Part shown: in pieces, positions 1 to 8,086 of the stretch
Numbering within the stretch: the stretch's first letter is position 1
Layout of the letters: the number at the start of each line of letters is the position of its first letter
Origin: Salinicola corii
GTDB lineage: Bacteria; Pseudomonadota; Gammaproteobacteria; Pseudomonadales; Halomonadaceae
Length of the DNA stretch: 64,000 nt
NCBI RefSeq assembly: GCF_008298015.1
Contig: NZ_VTPX01000002.1
Location: 310,001-374,000 of the forward strand
Direction of reading: 5' to 3'
Made by a program: the position numbers and the translations under genes
The notes under the pieces: model-generated
What the model saw: only the letters and a program-made list of their open reading frames with translations
Told to the model about the DNA's origin: nothing
Database searches by the model: none

Positions 1-618
1 GATGCCGTGAGTGATGACGACCTCGGAGGTGATCAGGCGGAAATAGGTCTCCCAGGTCGAGCCGTTGGCGGTGAGCTGTTCGGCGATCGCAGACTGGTTC
101 ACGCCGCCGGTGACACCAACCACGATCGGCGTGCCCACGGCGCCGAACGAGACCGGCGTCGACTGCAGCATCATGCCGACGACCACGGCGGCCAGGGCGG
201 GGAAGCCCAGCGCCACCATCAGCGGCGCGGCCACGGCGGCCGGCGTGCCGAAGCCCGAGGCGCCCTCGATGAAACAGCCGAACAGCCAGGCGACGATCAG
301 TGCCTGGACGCGGCGGTCCGGACTGATACCGGAGAAGCCGTTGCGAATCGCCATGATGCCACCCGAATGCTTCAGCGTGTTGAGCAGCAGAATGGCGCCG
401 AAGATGATCCACAGCAGCGAGACCGTCATGATCAGCCCCTGCAGCGTCGAGGCCAGCACGCGAGTCCCGGTCATGTCCCAGGCCAGCAGCGCGATCAGTA
501 CCGCAACGACGAATACGATCGGCATCGCCGTCCGTGCCGCCATGCGGAATCCGATCAGCAAGACCCCTGCCAGCACCAGCGGCAGAAAGGCAAGCAACGA
601 GAGAAGCGTGTGATCCAT
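1..618 (-). CDS. LctP-family L-lactate permease, N-terminal 206 residues (cut by window edge)
   Basis: An inner-membrane carrier of the LctP/LldP family, which imports L-lactate (some members glycolate) with protons. The reading frame begins at an ATG at 618 ([11 protein letters not shown]) and stays open to base 1, so the gene is truncated by the window, not broken. Several hydrophobic helices are visible. The family stretch [18 protein letters not shown] lies in the middle, followed by [17 protein letters not shown]. Both are conserved near the transport path of this family. The ribosome site is modest (AGGGG about 9 bases upstream). A possible GntR/FadR-type operator lies at 793-803 in the long upstream gap, which would fit LldR-like control. 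The family is clear. Lactate rather than glycolate as substrate is inference. Confidence 0.88.
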   Translation of the reverse strand, partial: MDHTLLSLLAFLPLVLAGVLLIGFRMAARTAMPIVFVVAVLIALLAWDMTGTRVLASTLQGLIMTVSLLWIIFGAILLLNTLKHSGGIMAIRNGFSGISPDRRVQALIVAWLFGCFIEGASGFGTPAAVAAPLMVALGFPALAAVVVGMMLQSTPVSFGAVGTPIVVGVTGGVNQSAIAEQLTANGSTWETYFRLITSEVVITHGI

Positions 619-792
619 ATCGAGAGCCCCTGAGTCGTTATTATCAGCGTCGGTTGTCGCCGGGGTGGTCATTGCAACGTCACGATGGCGCTTTTCAATC
701 GCCGGCCCACTTCGTTATCTCTCTCAACATGGGACCGCGGCGATTGACTCGGAAGATAACCACAGAAAAGGGCAGTGCCAATCATGGCTAAA

Positions 793-803
793 TGGTCTTA
801 CCA
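793..803. promoter_or_regulatory. Candidate GntR/FadR-subfamily operator upstream of lactate permease
   Basis: TGGTCTTACCA fits the FadR-subfamily consensus TNGTNNNACNA exactly. LldR, the usual regulator of lactate permease genes, belongs to that subfamily. The site is about 175 bases upstream of the permease start. The match is short and no regulator gene lies in the window, so this is a suggestion. Confidence 0.4.
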
Positions 804-826
804 ATAGTTGGAGAATGGAATGAATG

Positions 827-852
827 CCCTTCAAGTGGCTGACTTTGAAGGG
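827..852. repeat. Inverted repeat, 8-bp stem with 10-base loop
   Basis: CCCTTCAA (827-834) is repeated as its reverse complement at 845-852. No T-run follows on either strand, so it is not a clear terminator. It could be an operator or a transcript hairpin. Confidence 0.35.
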
Positions 853-1121
853 TTTAGAGGCCAGTTAGCGAAGCGATATCGGGCGCCGGAGGCGCGCGTG
901 GTGCGACTAATGGACATCGCCGTTCGATCCGAACGCTGGGACGGCGACGTCGAGCCGGGAACATGAGGGAGCCGCCATCGGGTACGTCATGGCAATGGCT
1001 TCCGGGGGGTACGAGTCTCGGATAAGCCAGCGCACGTTCATCGTGTTTGACGGCATACTCTCCCTTGGACATGCTGCGATGACCGGAACCGCGACAACCG
1101 AAATCCGACGAGGAGTGTGAT

Positions 1122-1832
1122 ATGGGCCGTAAGATGTTCGATCTGTGCGGGCGCGACGAGCGACTGCGATTCTCGCCCTACTGCTGGCGGGTCAAGTATG
1201 CGCTGGCGCATAAAGGGCTCGATTGCGAATTCGTGCCGTGGAAGTTCACCGACAAGGAGGCGATCGCCTTCTCGGATCAGACGAAGGTGCCGGTATTCGT
1301 CGATGGTGACCAGACGGTCGTCGACAGCTATGAAATCTTCCGCTATCTCGATCGCGTCTATCCGGACAAGCCATTGCTGGGCGAAGGGGCTGCCGCGGAA
1401 CGGGCGCGGTTCTTCAAGTTCTACGCCGAACGTTCGCTGGCGCCGGGGGTGATGCGCACCATCCTGATGGACGTGTTCAACGCCGTGCACCCCGACGACC
1501 GCGACTATTTCCGTACCTCGCGCGAAAAGGCATTCGGTCGCACGCTGGAGGAGATGCACTCGCCGAGCCAGGGGCTATCGATGCTCGATAAGGCACTGGA
1601 GCCGATGCGCGGGCGGCTGGACGAATCGCCGTTCCTGGAGGGCGACGAGGCCGGCGCAGCGGACTATCTGGTGGTGGGCGCCTTCATGTGGGCGCGGGTC
1701 ACCTCCGCTGCCGATCTGGTCTCCAACGCCGATCCGGTCTACGCCTGGTTCCAGCGGATGCTGGACCTGCATGGCGGCGTCGGCCGCAACGCCACGCGGA
1801 TCGTCGATGTCGACGGCGCCTATGCCAACTGA
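1122..1832 (+). CDS. Glutathione S-transferase family protein, beta-etherase (LigE)-like
   Basis: A 236-residue cytosolic protein of the GST superfamily. The N-terminal thioredoxin-like half includes FSPYCWRVKYALAHKGL (about residues 17-33) and KVPVFVDGDQTVVDSYEI with YLDRVYPDKPLL, the cis-Pro and Ser/Asp glutathione-binding region. A helical C-terminal half follows. The SPY-WR-KYAL-HKG start resembles LigE/LigF beta-etherases and their many uncharacterised relatives more than classical GSTs. The start is fixed by AGGAG at 1111-1115, six bases before the ATG. The gene is followed 171 bases later by another GST on the same strand. The substrate cannot be told. Aryl-ether cleavage is only a family possibility. 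Confidence 0.85.
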   Translation: MGRKMFDLCGRDERLRFSPYCWRVKYALAHKGLDCEFVPWKFTDKEAIAFSDQTKVPVFVDGDQTVVDSYEIFRYLDRVYPDKPLLGEGAAAERARFFKFYAERSLAPGVMRTILMDVFNAVHPDDRDYFRTSREKAFGRTLEEMHSPSQGLSMLDKALEPMRGRLDESPFLEGDEAGAADYLVVGAFMWARVTSAADLVSNADPVYAWFQRMLDLHGGVGRNATRIVDVDGAYAN

Positions 1833-2003
1833 TCGCAAGCTTGGCCGATCGCGCAGGGGTTTTTGACCCTTCGAGCAGGAGGGTTGGACTCACAGAGAAG
1901 AGGCTTTTGAACGGCGCGGGGCGATGTCGGAAGACGCCGCCCCCCGCAAAGCCTATCCTGACAGCATCCGGCTTATCGCCGGGCGTCACGACAGGAGCCT
2001 GTG

Positions 2004-2690
2004 ATGATCGATCTCTACTACTGGACGACCCCCAACGGTCACAAGATCACGCTGTTCCTCGAGGAAGCTGGGCTCGACTACCGTATTCATCCGGTCAATA
2101 TCGGCAAGGGCGAGCAGTTCACGCCGGAATTTCTCGAGATCGCCCCCAACAACCGCATTCCCGCGATCGTCGATCGTGCCCCGGCCGACGGCGGTCAGCC
2201 GCTGTCGCTGTTCGAGTCCGGCGCGATCCTCGAGTATCTGGCCGACAAGAGCGGCAAGTTCCTGCCCAAGAGTGGGCGCCAACGCTATCGGGTGCTGCAG
2301 TGGCTGCACTGGCAGATGGGCGGGCTGGGGCCGATGGCGGGGCAGAACCACCATTTCCGCCACTATGCGCCGAAGAAGATCGATTATGCCGTCGAGCGCT
2401 ACATGAACGAGACCTCGCGGCTCTATCGCGTGCTGGACAAGCAGCTCGACGACAATGACTTCGTCGCTGGTGACGACTACTCCATCGCCGACATGGCGAT
2501 CTGGCCGTGGATCAAGCCCTACGAGAAACAGGGCCAGGATCTGGAGGATTACCCCAGCCTGCAGCGCTGGTTCGAGCAGATCGGCCAGCGCGAGGCGGTC
2601 AGGGTCGCCTACGCCAAGGCGGAAGAGATCAATCCGCAGAACAACGTGGAAATGACCGACGAGGCGCGCAAGCACCTGTTCGGGCAGTAG
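2004..2690 (+). CDS. yfcG: Nu-class GST / disulfide-bond oxidoreductase YfcG-like
   Basis: A 228-residue protein strongly resembling E. coli YfcG. It begins MIDLYYWTTPNGHKITLFLEE, and carries APNNRIPAIVDRAP, SLFESGAILEYLADKSG and WQMGGLGPMAGQNHHF in the same order and spacing. Nu-class GSTs bind two glutathiones (or GSSG) and reduce disulfides. The TPNGHK motif replaces the catalytic Tyr/Ser/Cys of other GSTs. A GTG three bases upstream is in frame, but AGGAG at 1993-1997 sits six bases from the ATG at 2004, and E. coli YfcG starts at the same point. A terminator follows at 2726. The role is probably thiol redox balance. Assignment is confident at family level. Confidence 0.9.
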   Translation: MIDLYYWTTPNGHKITLFLEEAGLDYRIHPVNIGKGEQFTPEFLEIAPNNRIPAIVDRAPADGGQPLSLFESGAILEYLADKSGKFLPKSGRQRYRVLQWLHWQMGGLGPMAGQNHHFRHYAPKKIDYAVERYMNETSRLYRVLDKQLDDNDFVAGDDYSIADMAIWPWIKPYEKQGQDLEDYPSLQRWFEQIGQREAVRVAYAKAEEINPQNNVEMTDEARKHLFGQ

Positions 2691-2725
2691 CGCCTGCGCC
2701 ACGACGCCAGACTTGGCGATATCGA

Positions 2726-2759
2726 CGACAACCCCGGCCTCGGCCAGGGTTGTCGTTTT
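2726..2759 (+). terminator. Rho-independent terminator after yfcG
   Basis: CGACAACCC (2726-2734) pairs with GGGTTGTCG (2747-2755), followed by TTTT. It sits between the stop of the rightward GST and the stop of the leftward dehydrogenase. It points right. Confidence 0.75.
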
Positions 2760-2764
2760 GCGCT

Positions 2765-3721
2765 CTAGCCGGCAAAAAACTCCCGGACCTGGCGAAACGC
2801 GGTCGAGAAATAGAGTTCATAGGTGTCTTTCTCGACGAACCCGATATGTGGCGTGGCCAGCACGCGGGGGTGGGCCTGGTAGGCGCTGGCACCATCGGGC
2901 TCGTTCTCGAACACATCCAGTGCCGCCGCACCCGGCCGCCCGGCATCGAGGGCGTCGAGCAGCGCACAGGGGCGGATCAGCTCGGCGCGGCTGGTATTGA
3001 CCAAGAGCGCGTCGGCGCGCATTGCGGCGAGGTCGGCCGGGGTGATCATGCCGCGCGTGTCGCCGTTGAGCTTGAGATGCAAGCTGATCACATCGCAGCG
3101 GGCCAGGAAGGCGTGTCGATCGGGCTCGAATTCGACGCCCAGCTCGAAGGCGCGCCCGGCGCTGCTCTCGCGGCCGTGGGCGACGACGTTCATGCCGAAG
3201 GCCTGGGCATAGCCGGCGACCAGGCCACCGATCTTGCCCAGCCCCCAGATGCCCAGTGTGCGCCCGTGGACGGCGTGGCCCAGCGACTCCGCCTCCAGAA
3301 GCTGGTTGGTGCGCTGCCAGTCGCCCTCGGCCTGTCGGGCGAGATAGCCGCCCAGACGCCGACAGCCCGCCATGATCAGCAGCCAGGTGAGCTCCGCCGG
3401 CGCGATCGGCGAGCCGCCACCGTCGCGTACGGCGATGCCCAGTTCCTTGCAGGCCTCGACATCGATGGCCGAGGAGAGTCGCCCGGTCTGGACCACCAGC
3501 TTGAGATTCGGCAACTGCTCAAGCAGTTCGCGGGTCAACGAGGTGCGTTCGCGGATCAGGATGATGGCGTCGCTGTCCAACAGGCGAGCGGGCAGCGCCT
3601 GGTCGTCGAGATGTCGATGTTCGATGTCCAGACGGACGTCGCTGCCGTCGAGTTCGTGGGCGGCGTCGAGAAAGGCACAGCATCCCTGATAGTCGTCCAA
3701 GACCGTAACCGTTATCGACAT
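2765..3721 (-). CDS. D-2-hydroxyacid dehydrogenase family protein
   Basis: A 318-residue NAD(P)-dependent oxidoreductase that interconverts 2-keto acids and D-2-hydroxy acids. The Rossmann fingerprint is GIWGLGKIGG. The catalytic triad is visible as Arg in VNTSRAELI, Glu in FENEPDG and His in TPHIGFVEKD. The start is the ATG at 3721 (MSITVTVLDDYQ), preceded by GGGAG, because a longer reading has no family similarity. It is the last gene of a leftward series behind an amino-acid ABC transporter. It could therefore act on the keto acid left after deamination of the imported compound, which is inference from context. The exact substrate (glycerate, phosphoglycerate, lactate or other) is not visible. 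Confidence 0.87.
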   Translation of the reverse strand: MSITVTVLDDYQGCCAFLDAAHELDGSDVRLDIEHRHLDDQALPARLLDSDAIILIRERTSLTRELLEQLPNLKLVVQTGRLSSAIDVEACKELGIAVRDGGGSPIAPAELTWLLIMAGCRRLGGYLARQAEGDWQRTNQLLEAESLGHAVHGRTLGIWGLGKIGGLVAGYAQAFGMNVVAHGRESSAGRAFELGVEFEPDRHAFLARCDVISLHLKLNGDTRGMITPADLAAMRADALLVNTSRAELIRPCALLDALDAGRPGAAALDVFENEPDGASAYQAHPRVLATPHIGFVEKDTYELYFSTAFRQVREFFAG

Positions 3722-3817
3722 GACAGCTCCCTCGAAATGATGGCGTTGTCGCATTGTTGGCACTTTCGCCATCGGCTGTCGAGTCGCTTTCACCGTCTTC
3801 GATTGCCGGTCCTCGGT

Positions 3818-4642
3818 TCAAATCACTTCCCGCTCCAGGAACTTGCGTACCCGCTCGGTACTGGGGTTGGTGAAGAAGGTCTCCGGGTCCGCCTGTTCGA
3901 TGATCAGGCCCTTGTCCAGGAACACGACCTTGTCGGACACCGCCCGGGAGAAGGCCATCTCGTGGGTGACGATGATCATGGTGTAGCCTTCGGCGGAGAG
4001 ATCCTTAATCACCGCCAGCACCTCGCCGACCAGCTCCGGGTCCAGCGCCGACGTGGGCTCGTCGAACAGCATCACCTCGGGCTGCATCGCCAGGGCGCGA
4101 GCGATCGCCACGCGCTGCTTCTGGCCGCCGGAGAGGGTGCTGGGGTAGGCATTGGCCTTGGCAGACATGCCGACCTTCTCCAGCAGTTCGCGGGCGTGGG
4201 CCTCTGCCTCTGCCTTCGATTTGCCCAGCACGTAGATTGGCGCCTCGGTGACGTTGTGCAGCACGTTGAGGTGCGGCCACAGGTTGAAACTCTGGAAGAC
4301 CATGCCGGTACGGGCGCGAACCTGGGCTAGCTCGCGCACCGGCATCGGCCGGCCGGCATCGTTGACGCCGATACGCTGGCCGCCGATATGAATGCTGCCG
4401 CTGTCGGGCTGCTCGAGCCAGTTGATACAGCGTAACAGCGTCGATTTGCCGGAACCGGAGGAGCCCAGGATCGTCACCACGTCGCCCTCGCGCACTTCCA
4501 GATCCACGTCGCGCAGGACCTCGACGCCGTCGAAGCTCTTCGAAAGATGACGAATCGAGACCGCGGTCCGGTCGGTGCGGGCAGCGTCGTCGGGCACGGT
4601 TTTTTCAGACGCGGTTTGTTCAGACGTGTTTTTCTCAAACAT
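3818..4642 (-). CDS. Polar amino-acid ABC transporter, ATP-binding subunit
   Basis: A 274-residue ATPase of the GlnQ/HisP/ArtP group that powers uptake. Walker A is GSSGSGKST, the Q-loop follows in VFQSFNLWPH, the signature is LSGGQKQR, Walker B is VMLFDEPTSALDPE, and the H-loop is IIVTHEM. All catalytic positions are present. The first 30 or so residues are polar and extra to the family core. The start is taken at ATG 4642, overlapping the stop of the permease gene by 8 bases. That suggests translational coupling. It forms an operon with the two permeases and the binding protein upstream. Confidence 0.93.
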   Translation of the reverse strand: MFEKNTSEQTASEKTVPDDAARTDRTAVSIRHLSKSFDGVEVLRDVDLEVREGDVVTILGSSGSGKSTLLRCINWLEQPDSGSIHIGGQRIGVNDAGRPMPVRELAQVRARTGMVFQSFNLWPHLNVLHNVTEAPIYVLGKSKAEAEAHARELLEKVGMSAKANAYPSTLSGGQKQRVAIARALAMQPEVMLFDEPTSALDPELVGEVLAVIKDLSAEGYTMIIVTHEMAFSRAVSDKVVFLDKGLIIEQADPETFFTNPSTERVRKFLEREVI

Positions 4643-5300
4643 TGTCGAATCCCCGTTTGGCGCTGAAGCGGCCACATTGCTTGATGATGATCTCCATGAC
4701 CACGCTGACCACCCAGTAGAAGCCGATGACCACGATGAAGGCTTCGGTGGGAATGAAATAGGTTCCCGACAGGCTGTTGGCGGCAGCGGTGAGTTCCTGC
4801 ACGGTGATGATCACCAGAAAGGCGGTATCCTTGAGCGCGTAGATCAACTGGTTGCCCAGCAGCGGCCGGGTCTGCATCACGATCTGCGGCAGGATCAGAC
4901 GAAAGAACATCTTGCCCTTGGTGAAGCCGTGGGCCTTGGCGGCTTCGACCTGACCGGGCGGGAAGGTCAACCGGGCGCCGCGAAAGATCTCGGCGAAGTA
5001 GCAGCCGTGATAGACCGCCAGCGCGCCGACGCCGGACCACCAGGCGTCCAGCCGGACATCGAACGCCGGCAGGCCGTAGTAGAGCAGATAAGCCAGGATC
5101 AGAAACGGCAGCATCCGCATGCCGTCGATGAACACCCGGAGTGGCACGGTGAGGCGGGGCCGGCTGCCCTCCAGCAGATAGAGCATGCCGCAGCCGATCG
5201 CGAACGCGGCGCTGATCGACAGCCCGAAGATCTCCATCGTGCTGAAGAATCCGCGCCAGAACTGATCGCGGGCGCTCCACAGAATCTCCCAGTTACTCAT
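4635..5300 (-). CDS. Polar amino-acid ABC transporter permease (second subunit)
   Basis: A 221-residue integral membrane protein of the HisM/HisQ/GlnP family. It has about five hydrophobic helices and the cytoplasmic EAA-type loop VEAAKAHGFTKGKMFFRLILPQ, which contacts the ATPase. AGGAGG lies just before the ATG at 5300. It is paired with the preceding permease gene (48-bp gap), so the transporter has a heterodimeric membrane core. Its stop overlaps the start of the ATPase gene. Confidence 0.92.
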   Translation of the reverse strand: MSNWEILWSARDQFWRGFFSTMEIFGLSISAAFAIGCGMLYLLEGSRPRLTVPLRVFIDGMRMLPFLILAYLLYYGLPAFDVRLDAWWSGVGALAVYHGCYFAEIFRGARLTFPPGQVEAAKAHGFTKGKMFFRLILPQIVMQTRPLLGNQLIYALKDTAFLVIITVQELTAAANSLSGTYFIPTEAFIVVIGFYWVVSVVMEIIIKQCGRFSAKRGFDNV

Positions 5301-5348
5301 GGCGCCTCCTCGGCGTTGGGGTCCCGCCGCCTTGTCGTCGTCGGCTCA

Positions 5349-5990
5349 TCACACCGCCAGCCGGTTGGCGCGGCGTTCGGCGATCCGCTGCAGCCAGACC
5401 AGGGAGCCGATCGCGGCCATGTAGAGCGCGCAGGCGACCAGAATCGGTGGCAGGGGTTCGTAGGTGACGGCCGAGATGCGATTGGTGACCCGGGTCAGGT
5501 CGACGATCCCGATCACCGCGATCGCCGGGCTGCCCTTGATCAGGAACGACATCTCGTTGATCAGCCCCGGCAGGCTGGTGATCATCATCTGCGGCAGCAT
5601 GATGCGCCGGAAGATGATCCACGGCGTCATGCCGGCGGCCATGGCCGCCTCGCGCTGCTCGCGGGAGAAGTTGCGGAAGGCGCTGCGCCAGATCTCGGCG
5701 TTGAACGCCGTGGTGTTGAGCGTCAGCGCCAGGATGCCGGCGACGTTGCGGTCGAGATTGATGCCGAAGGTCGGGGCGCTGAGAAAGATGAACAGCGCCA
5801 GCGTGACCAGCGGCGTGGCGCGCGCCAGGCTGATGTAGAGGACCAGGAGCTGGTCGACGACGGGAATGCGGGCGAGGCGGATCAGGGCCAGTATCAGCCC
5901 GGCCGTGACCCCCATGGCGATGGAGATGCCGGAGATCCAGACGGTCGTCCAGGCGCCTTCCAGCAGCATGTGCCAGGCACTGGCGTTCAT
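5349..5990 (-). CDS. Polar amino-acid ABC transporter permease (first subunit)
   Basis: A 213-residue permease with helices throughout. The conserved RATPLVTLALF region and the coupling loop REAAMAAGMTPWIIFRRIMLPQ are visible. It lies 119 bases downstream of the binding-protein gene and 48 bases upstream of the partner permease. Together with the ATPase these form a complete importer of the histidine/glutamine/cystine type. Specificity cannot be read from the permease. Confidence 0.92.
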   Translation of the reverse strand: MNASAWHMLLEGAWTTVWISGISIAMGVTAGLILALIRLARIPVVDQLLVLYISLARATPLVTLALFIFLSAPTFGINLDRNVAGILALTLNTTAFNAEIWRSAFRNFSREQREAAMAAGMTPWIIFRRIMLPQMMITSLPGLINEMSFLIKGSPAIAVIGIVDLTRVTNRISAVTYEPLPPILVACALYMAAIGSLVWLQRIAERRANRLAV

Positions 5991-6109
5991 GGGCGGCTCC
6001 CGAAGGCTTGAGAACAGGGAAGGCGCCGCGCGAACCCGCGGCGCCGCTGACGGTATGACGTGTCAGGCGATGGGGTGTGTCATGGGACCCGACGATCGGG
6101 CCACCGCGC

Positions 6110-7018
6110 TCAGTCGTCCAGGCCCGCCAGTTCGTGGAACTGGTCGACACTTTCGAGCGGTTCGTCGGGCAGGTCCGGGAAGCTCTCGCCGAACCATTTC
6201 TCCTGCAGCTCGGCCAGGCGTCCGGTCTCCTTCATGTGGTCCAGGAATTCTGTCATGTAGGCGAGCAGTTCCGGGCTCGACTTGGGGATCGGCCAGGAAA
6301 CGTAGCCGGCACCGGAAACCGCCGGGCCCTTGGCGAAGACGTCCGGCTTGGAGGCGACCAGGGTATTGACCGGCACTGCCGAGTCGATGACGAAGTCGAG
6401 ACGACCGTTGGCCAGGTCGGCGAAGGCCTCGGGGTAGGATTCGTACTGCACCACCTCACCCAGCTCGCCGCCGTCGTCCTCGAGCATCTTCTTCAGCTCC
6501 GGCAGCCGCGACAGCAGCACGCTGCCGGCCTGAACGCCCACTTTCTTGCCGCTGAGATCGTCGACATCGCTGATGCTGTCGTCGTCGGCGCGCTTGATGG
6601 CGAAATGCTGGGCGGAGGCATAGGGCGGGGTGTAGTTGAACACCCGCAGGCGCTCGTCGGAGACCGAGGCGCCGGTCAGCGCCATGTCGTACTGGCCGGT
6701 GGAGACGGCGGCCAGCAGCCCGGTCCAGGGGAGAATGTCCTGGCGGACCTCGAAGTCGGCGTAGTTGCGCAGCTCCTCGAGCATGTCGGTGTTGAAGCCC
6801 TTGGCGTTGCCGTCCTCGATGAAGTTGAACGGGGCGTAATTATCCTCCGTCGCCACGCTCAAATAGCCGCGGCTTTCGATCTCGGGCAGGTCGGCGGCGA
6901 ACGTCGCCAGCGACACAGTCGACAACGACAGCGCCATCAGCGTACCGGCCATGGCCTTGGCGGCGAGACGGGGCAGGTGAAACCGGGCGGTGGGTTTACA
7001 GGTCGGGAAGCGCAGCAT
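6110..7018 (-). CDS. Periplasmic amino-acid-binding protein of ABC transporter
   Basis: A 302-residue SBP_bac_3 family solute-binding protein. The N-terminus is a signal peptide (basic start, hydrophobic run ending near LATFA-ADLP). The mature part has the family hinge and ligand features: GYLSVATEDNYAPFNF, GFNTDMLEEL, DMALTGASVSDERL and GKKVGVQAGS. The usual ligand-carboxylate arginine of this family is expected in the SxxxR turn (SVSDERLRVF). The start is ATG 7018. A longer frame runs upstream but puts the signal peptide inside the protein. It heads the ABC operon 138 bases after the COG0523 GTPase gene, close enough to be cotranscribed with the symporter-amidohydrolase genes. Confidence 0.92.
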   Translation of the reverse strand: MLRFPTCKPTARFHLPRLAAKAMAGTLMALSLSTVSLATFAADLPEIESRGYLSVATEDNYAPFNFIEDGNAKGFNTDMLEELRNYADFEVRQDILPWTGLLAAVSTGQYDMALTGASVSDERLRVFNYTPPYASAQHFAIKRADDDSISDVDDLSGKKVGVQAGSVLLSRLPELKKMLEDDGGELGEVVQYESYPEAFADLANGRLDFVIDSAVPVNTLVASKPDVFAKGPAVSGAGYVSWPIPKSSPELLAYMTEFLDHMKETGRLAELQEKWFGESFPDLPDEPLESVDQFHELAGLDD

Positions 7019-7156
7019 GGAATACACCCTCTCATTGTTGTTGGTGATGGTGTCGGTGATTGCGTAGCGTGATTCCACCCTAAAGAATCCGGGAGCGGTT
7101 GCTGTAGAGCCAGTTGCCGAACGTCGGCTGGCCAGATCGGGGTTGCCACTCGCCAA

Positions 7157-8086
7157 TCAGTCGAGCGCTTTCAGTGCCGCGATCAGCGCGTCGAGGGACT
7201 CGCCGGCAAAACCGATTCCCACCAGCTGACTGGCGCCCGGGCGTGGCGAGGTGGGCGTCCACTCGACGTGCCTGCCGCTCCATTGAAAGACGTAGTATCG
7301 GCCATCGGCCTGGATGAATCCCTTGGCGCGCGCCAGGCCCTCGGTATGCTCGGCGAGCAGAGACTCCAGCGTTTGGCGGTTCAGGGATGCGGGAAGTTCG
7401 ATCGCAAAGCGTTGCCAGTCGGGGTCGTGTTCGTCGGTAGCGGAACGCAGAGTCAGCAATCGAGACGTCGCGGGTTTCGGTGATCTGACATCACCGGAGT
7501 CGGCGTGTTCGACGTGAGCCATGGCGTTGAGTGACCGTAGCCGACGCATCAAGTCATCGCGCTCAATGACCTTGAGCTCATCACCACGATTGAGGGAGAG
7601 CTGGCCGGCGCTGGCGATTTGGCCTGCCACCAGTTCGCCGACGCGACTGTCATTCAGGCGCCGCGCCAGACTTGCCAGGTCGACCAGCGTGACGATGCGT
7701 TCCAACCGGAAGCGGCGTGCCACGCGAATCATGTCGGCGATGCGTTGAGGCCGGGCCACGCCGCTGGTCTCAATGATCAGCGCCGCGGGCGGCTCCGGCC
7801 AGCGGCCGATACGCGAAAGCTGGGTGCCCAGTTCGTCGCTCAGCGAGCAGCATAGGCAGCCACTACTGAGCTGGAGCAGGCGCTCCCCAGCGTAGTCGAT
7901 CAGCTCGGCATCGACATTGATGGTGCCGAAGTCGTTGACCAGCACCAGTGTGTCCGGCGCCACGCCGTCTCGCAGATGCGCGTTGAGCCAAGTAGTCTTT
8001 CCCGCGCCCAGATAACCGGCCACTAGTGTTACCGGAATCGAGTCCGGGGATTCGCTGGGGGTCGGGCTGTTGTCGAGCTCAGGCAT
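7157..8086 (-). CDS. COG0523 (CobW/G3E family) GTPase, putative metallochaperone
   Basis: A 309-residue P-loop GTPase. Walker A is GYLGAGKTT (residues 24-32). The metal-binding CLCC motif (C77-C80, pattern CxCC) sits in the switch region as in Zn- or Co-handling G3E proteins. A CobW C-terminal domain follows. The start overlaps the end of the amidohydrolase gene by 8 bases, so the two proteins are almost certainly made together. G3E GTPases deliver or sense metal for partner enzymes. Here the obvious client is the adjacent metal-dependent amidohydrolase, which is inference. No Zur box was recognised nearby. Confidence 0.85.
   Translation of the reverse strand: MPELDNSPTPSESPDSIPVTLVAGYLGAGKTTWLNAHLRDGVAPDTLVLVNDFGTINVDAELIDYAGERLLQLSSGCLCCSLSDELGTQLSRIGRWPEPPAALIIETSGVARPQRIADMIRVARRFRLERIVTLVDLASLARRLNDSRVGELVAGQIASAGQLSLNRGDELKVIERDDLMRRLRSLNAMAHVEHADSGDVRSPKPATSRLLTLRSATDEHDPDWQRFAIELPASLNRQTLESLLAEHTEGLARAKGFIQADGRYYVFQWSGRHVEWTPTSPRPGASQLVGIGFAGESLDALIAALKALD

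Larger units (their letters stand above)
619..1121. other. 503-bp gap between lactate permease and first GST
   Basis: No convincing gene is present. Short frames on both strands have low-complexity, arginine-rich or unrecognisable products and no ribosome site. The gap holds a TGGT-N3-ACCA inverted repeat at 793-803 and an 8-bp stem with a 10-base loop at 827-852. It must contain the promoters of the divergent permease and GST genes, but no good sigma-70 pair could be chosen. Confidence 0.6.

Noticed and set aside
7-633. Long rightward open frames over the first 630 bases
   Set aside because: They are antisense to a recognisable lactate permease and encode low-complexity Arg/His/Gln-rich products without a ribosome site.
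854-1559. Leftward frames across the gap and first GST
   Set aside because: No family features; the longer one is antisense to a clear GST gene.
2507-6011. Two long rightward frames (about 600 and 480 codons) opposite the ABC transporter genes
   Set aside because: High-GC shadow frames opposite well-motifed genes; their composition is Gly/Gln/His/Asp-rich and unlike known proteins.
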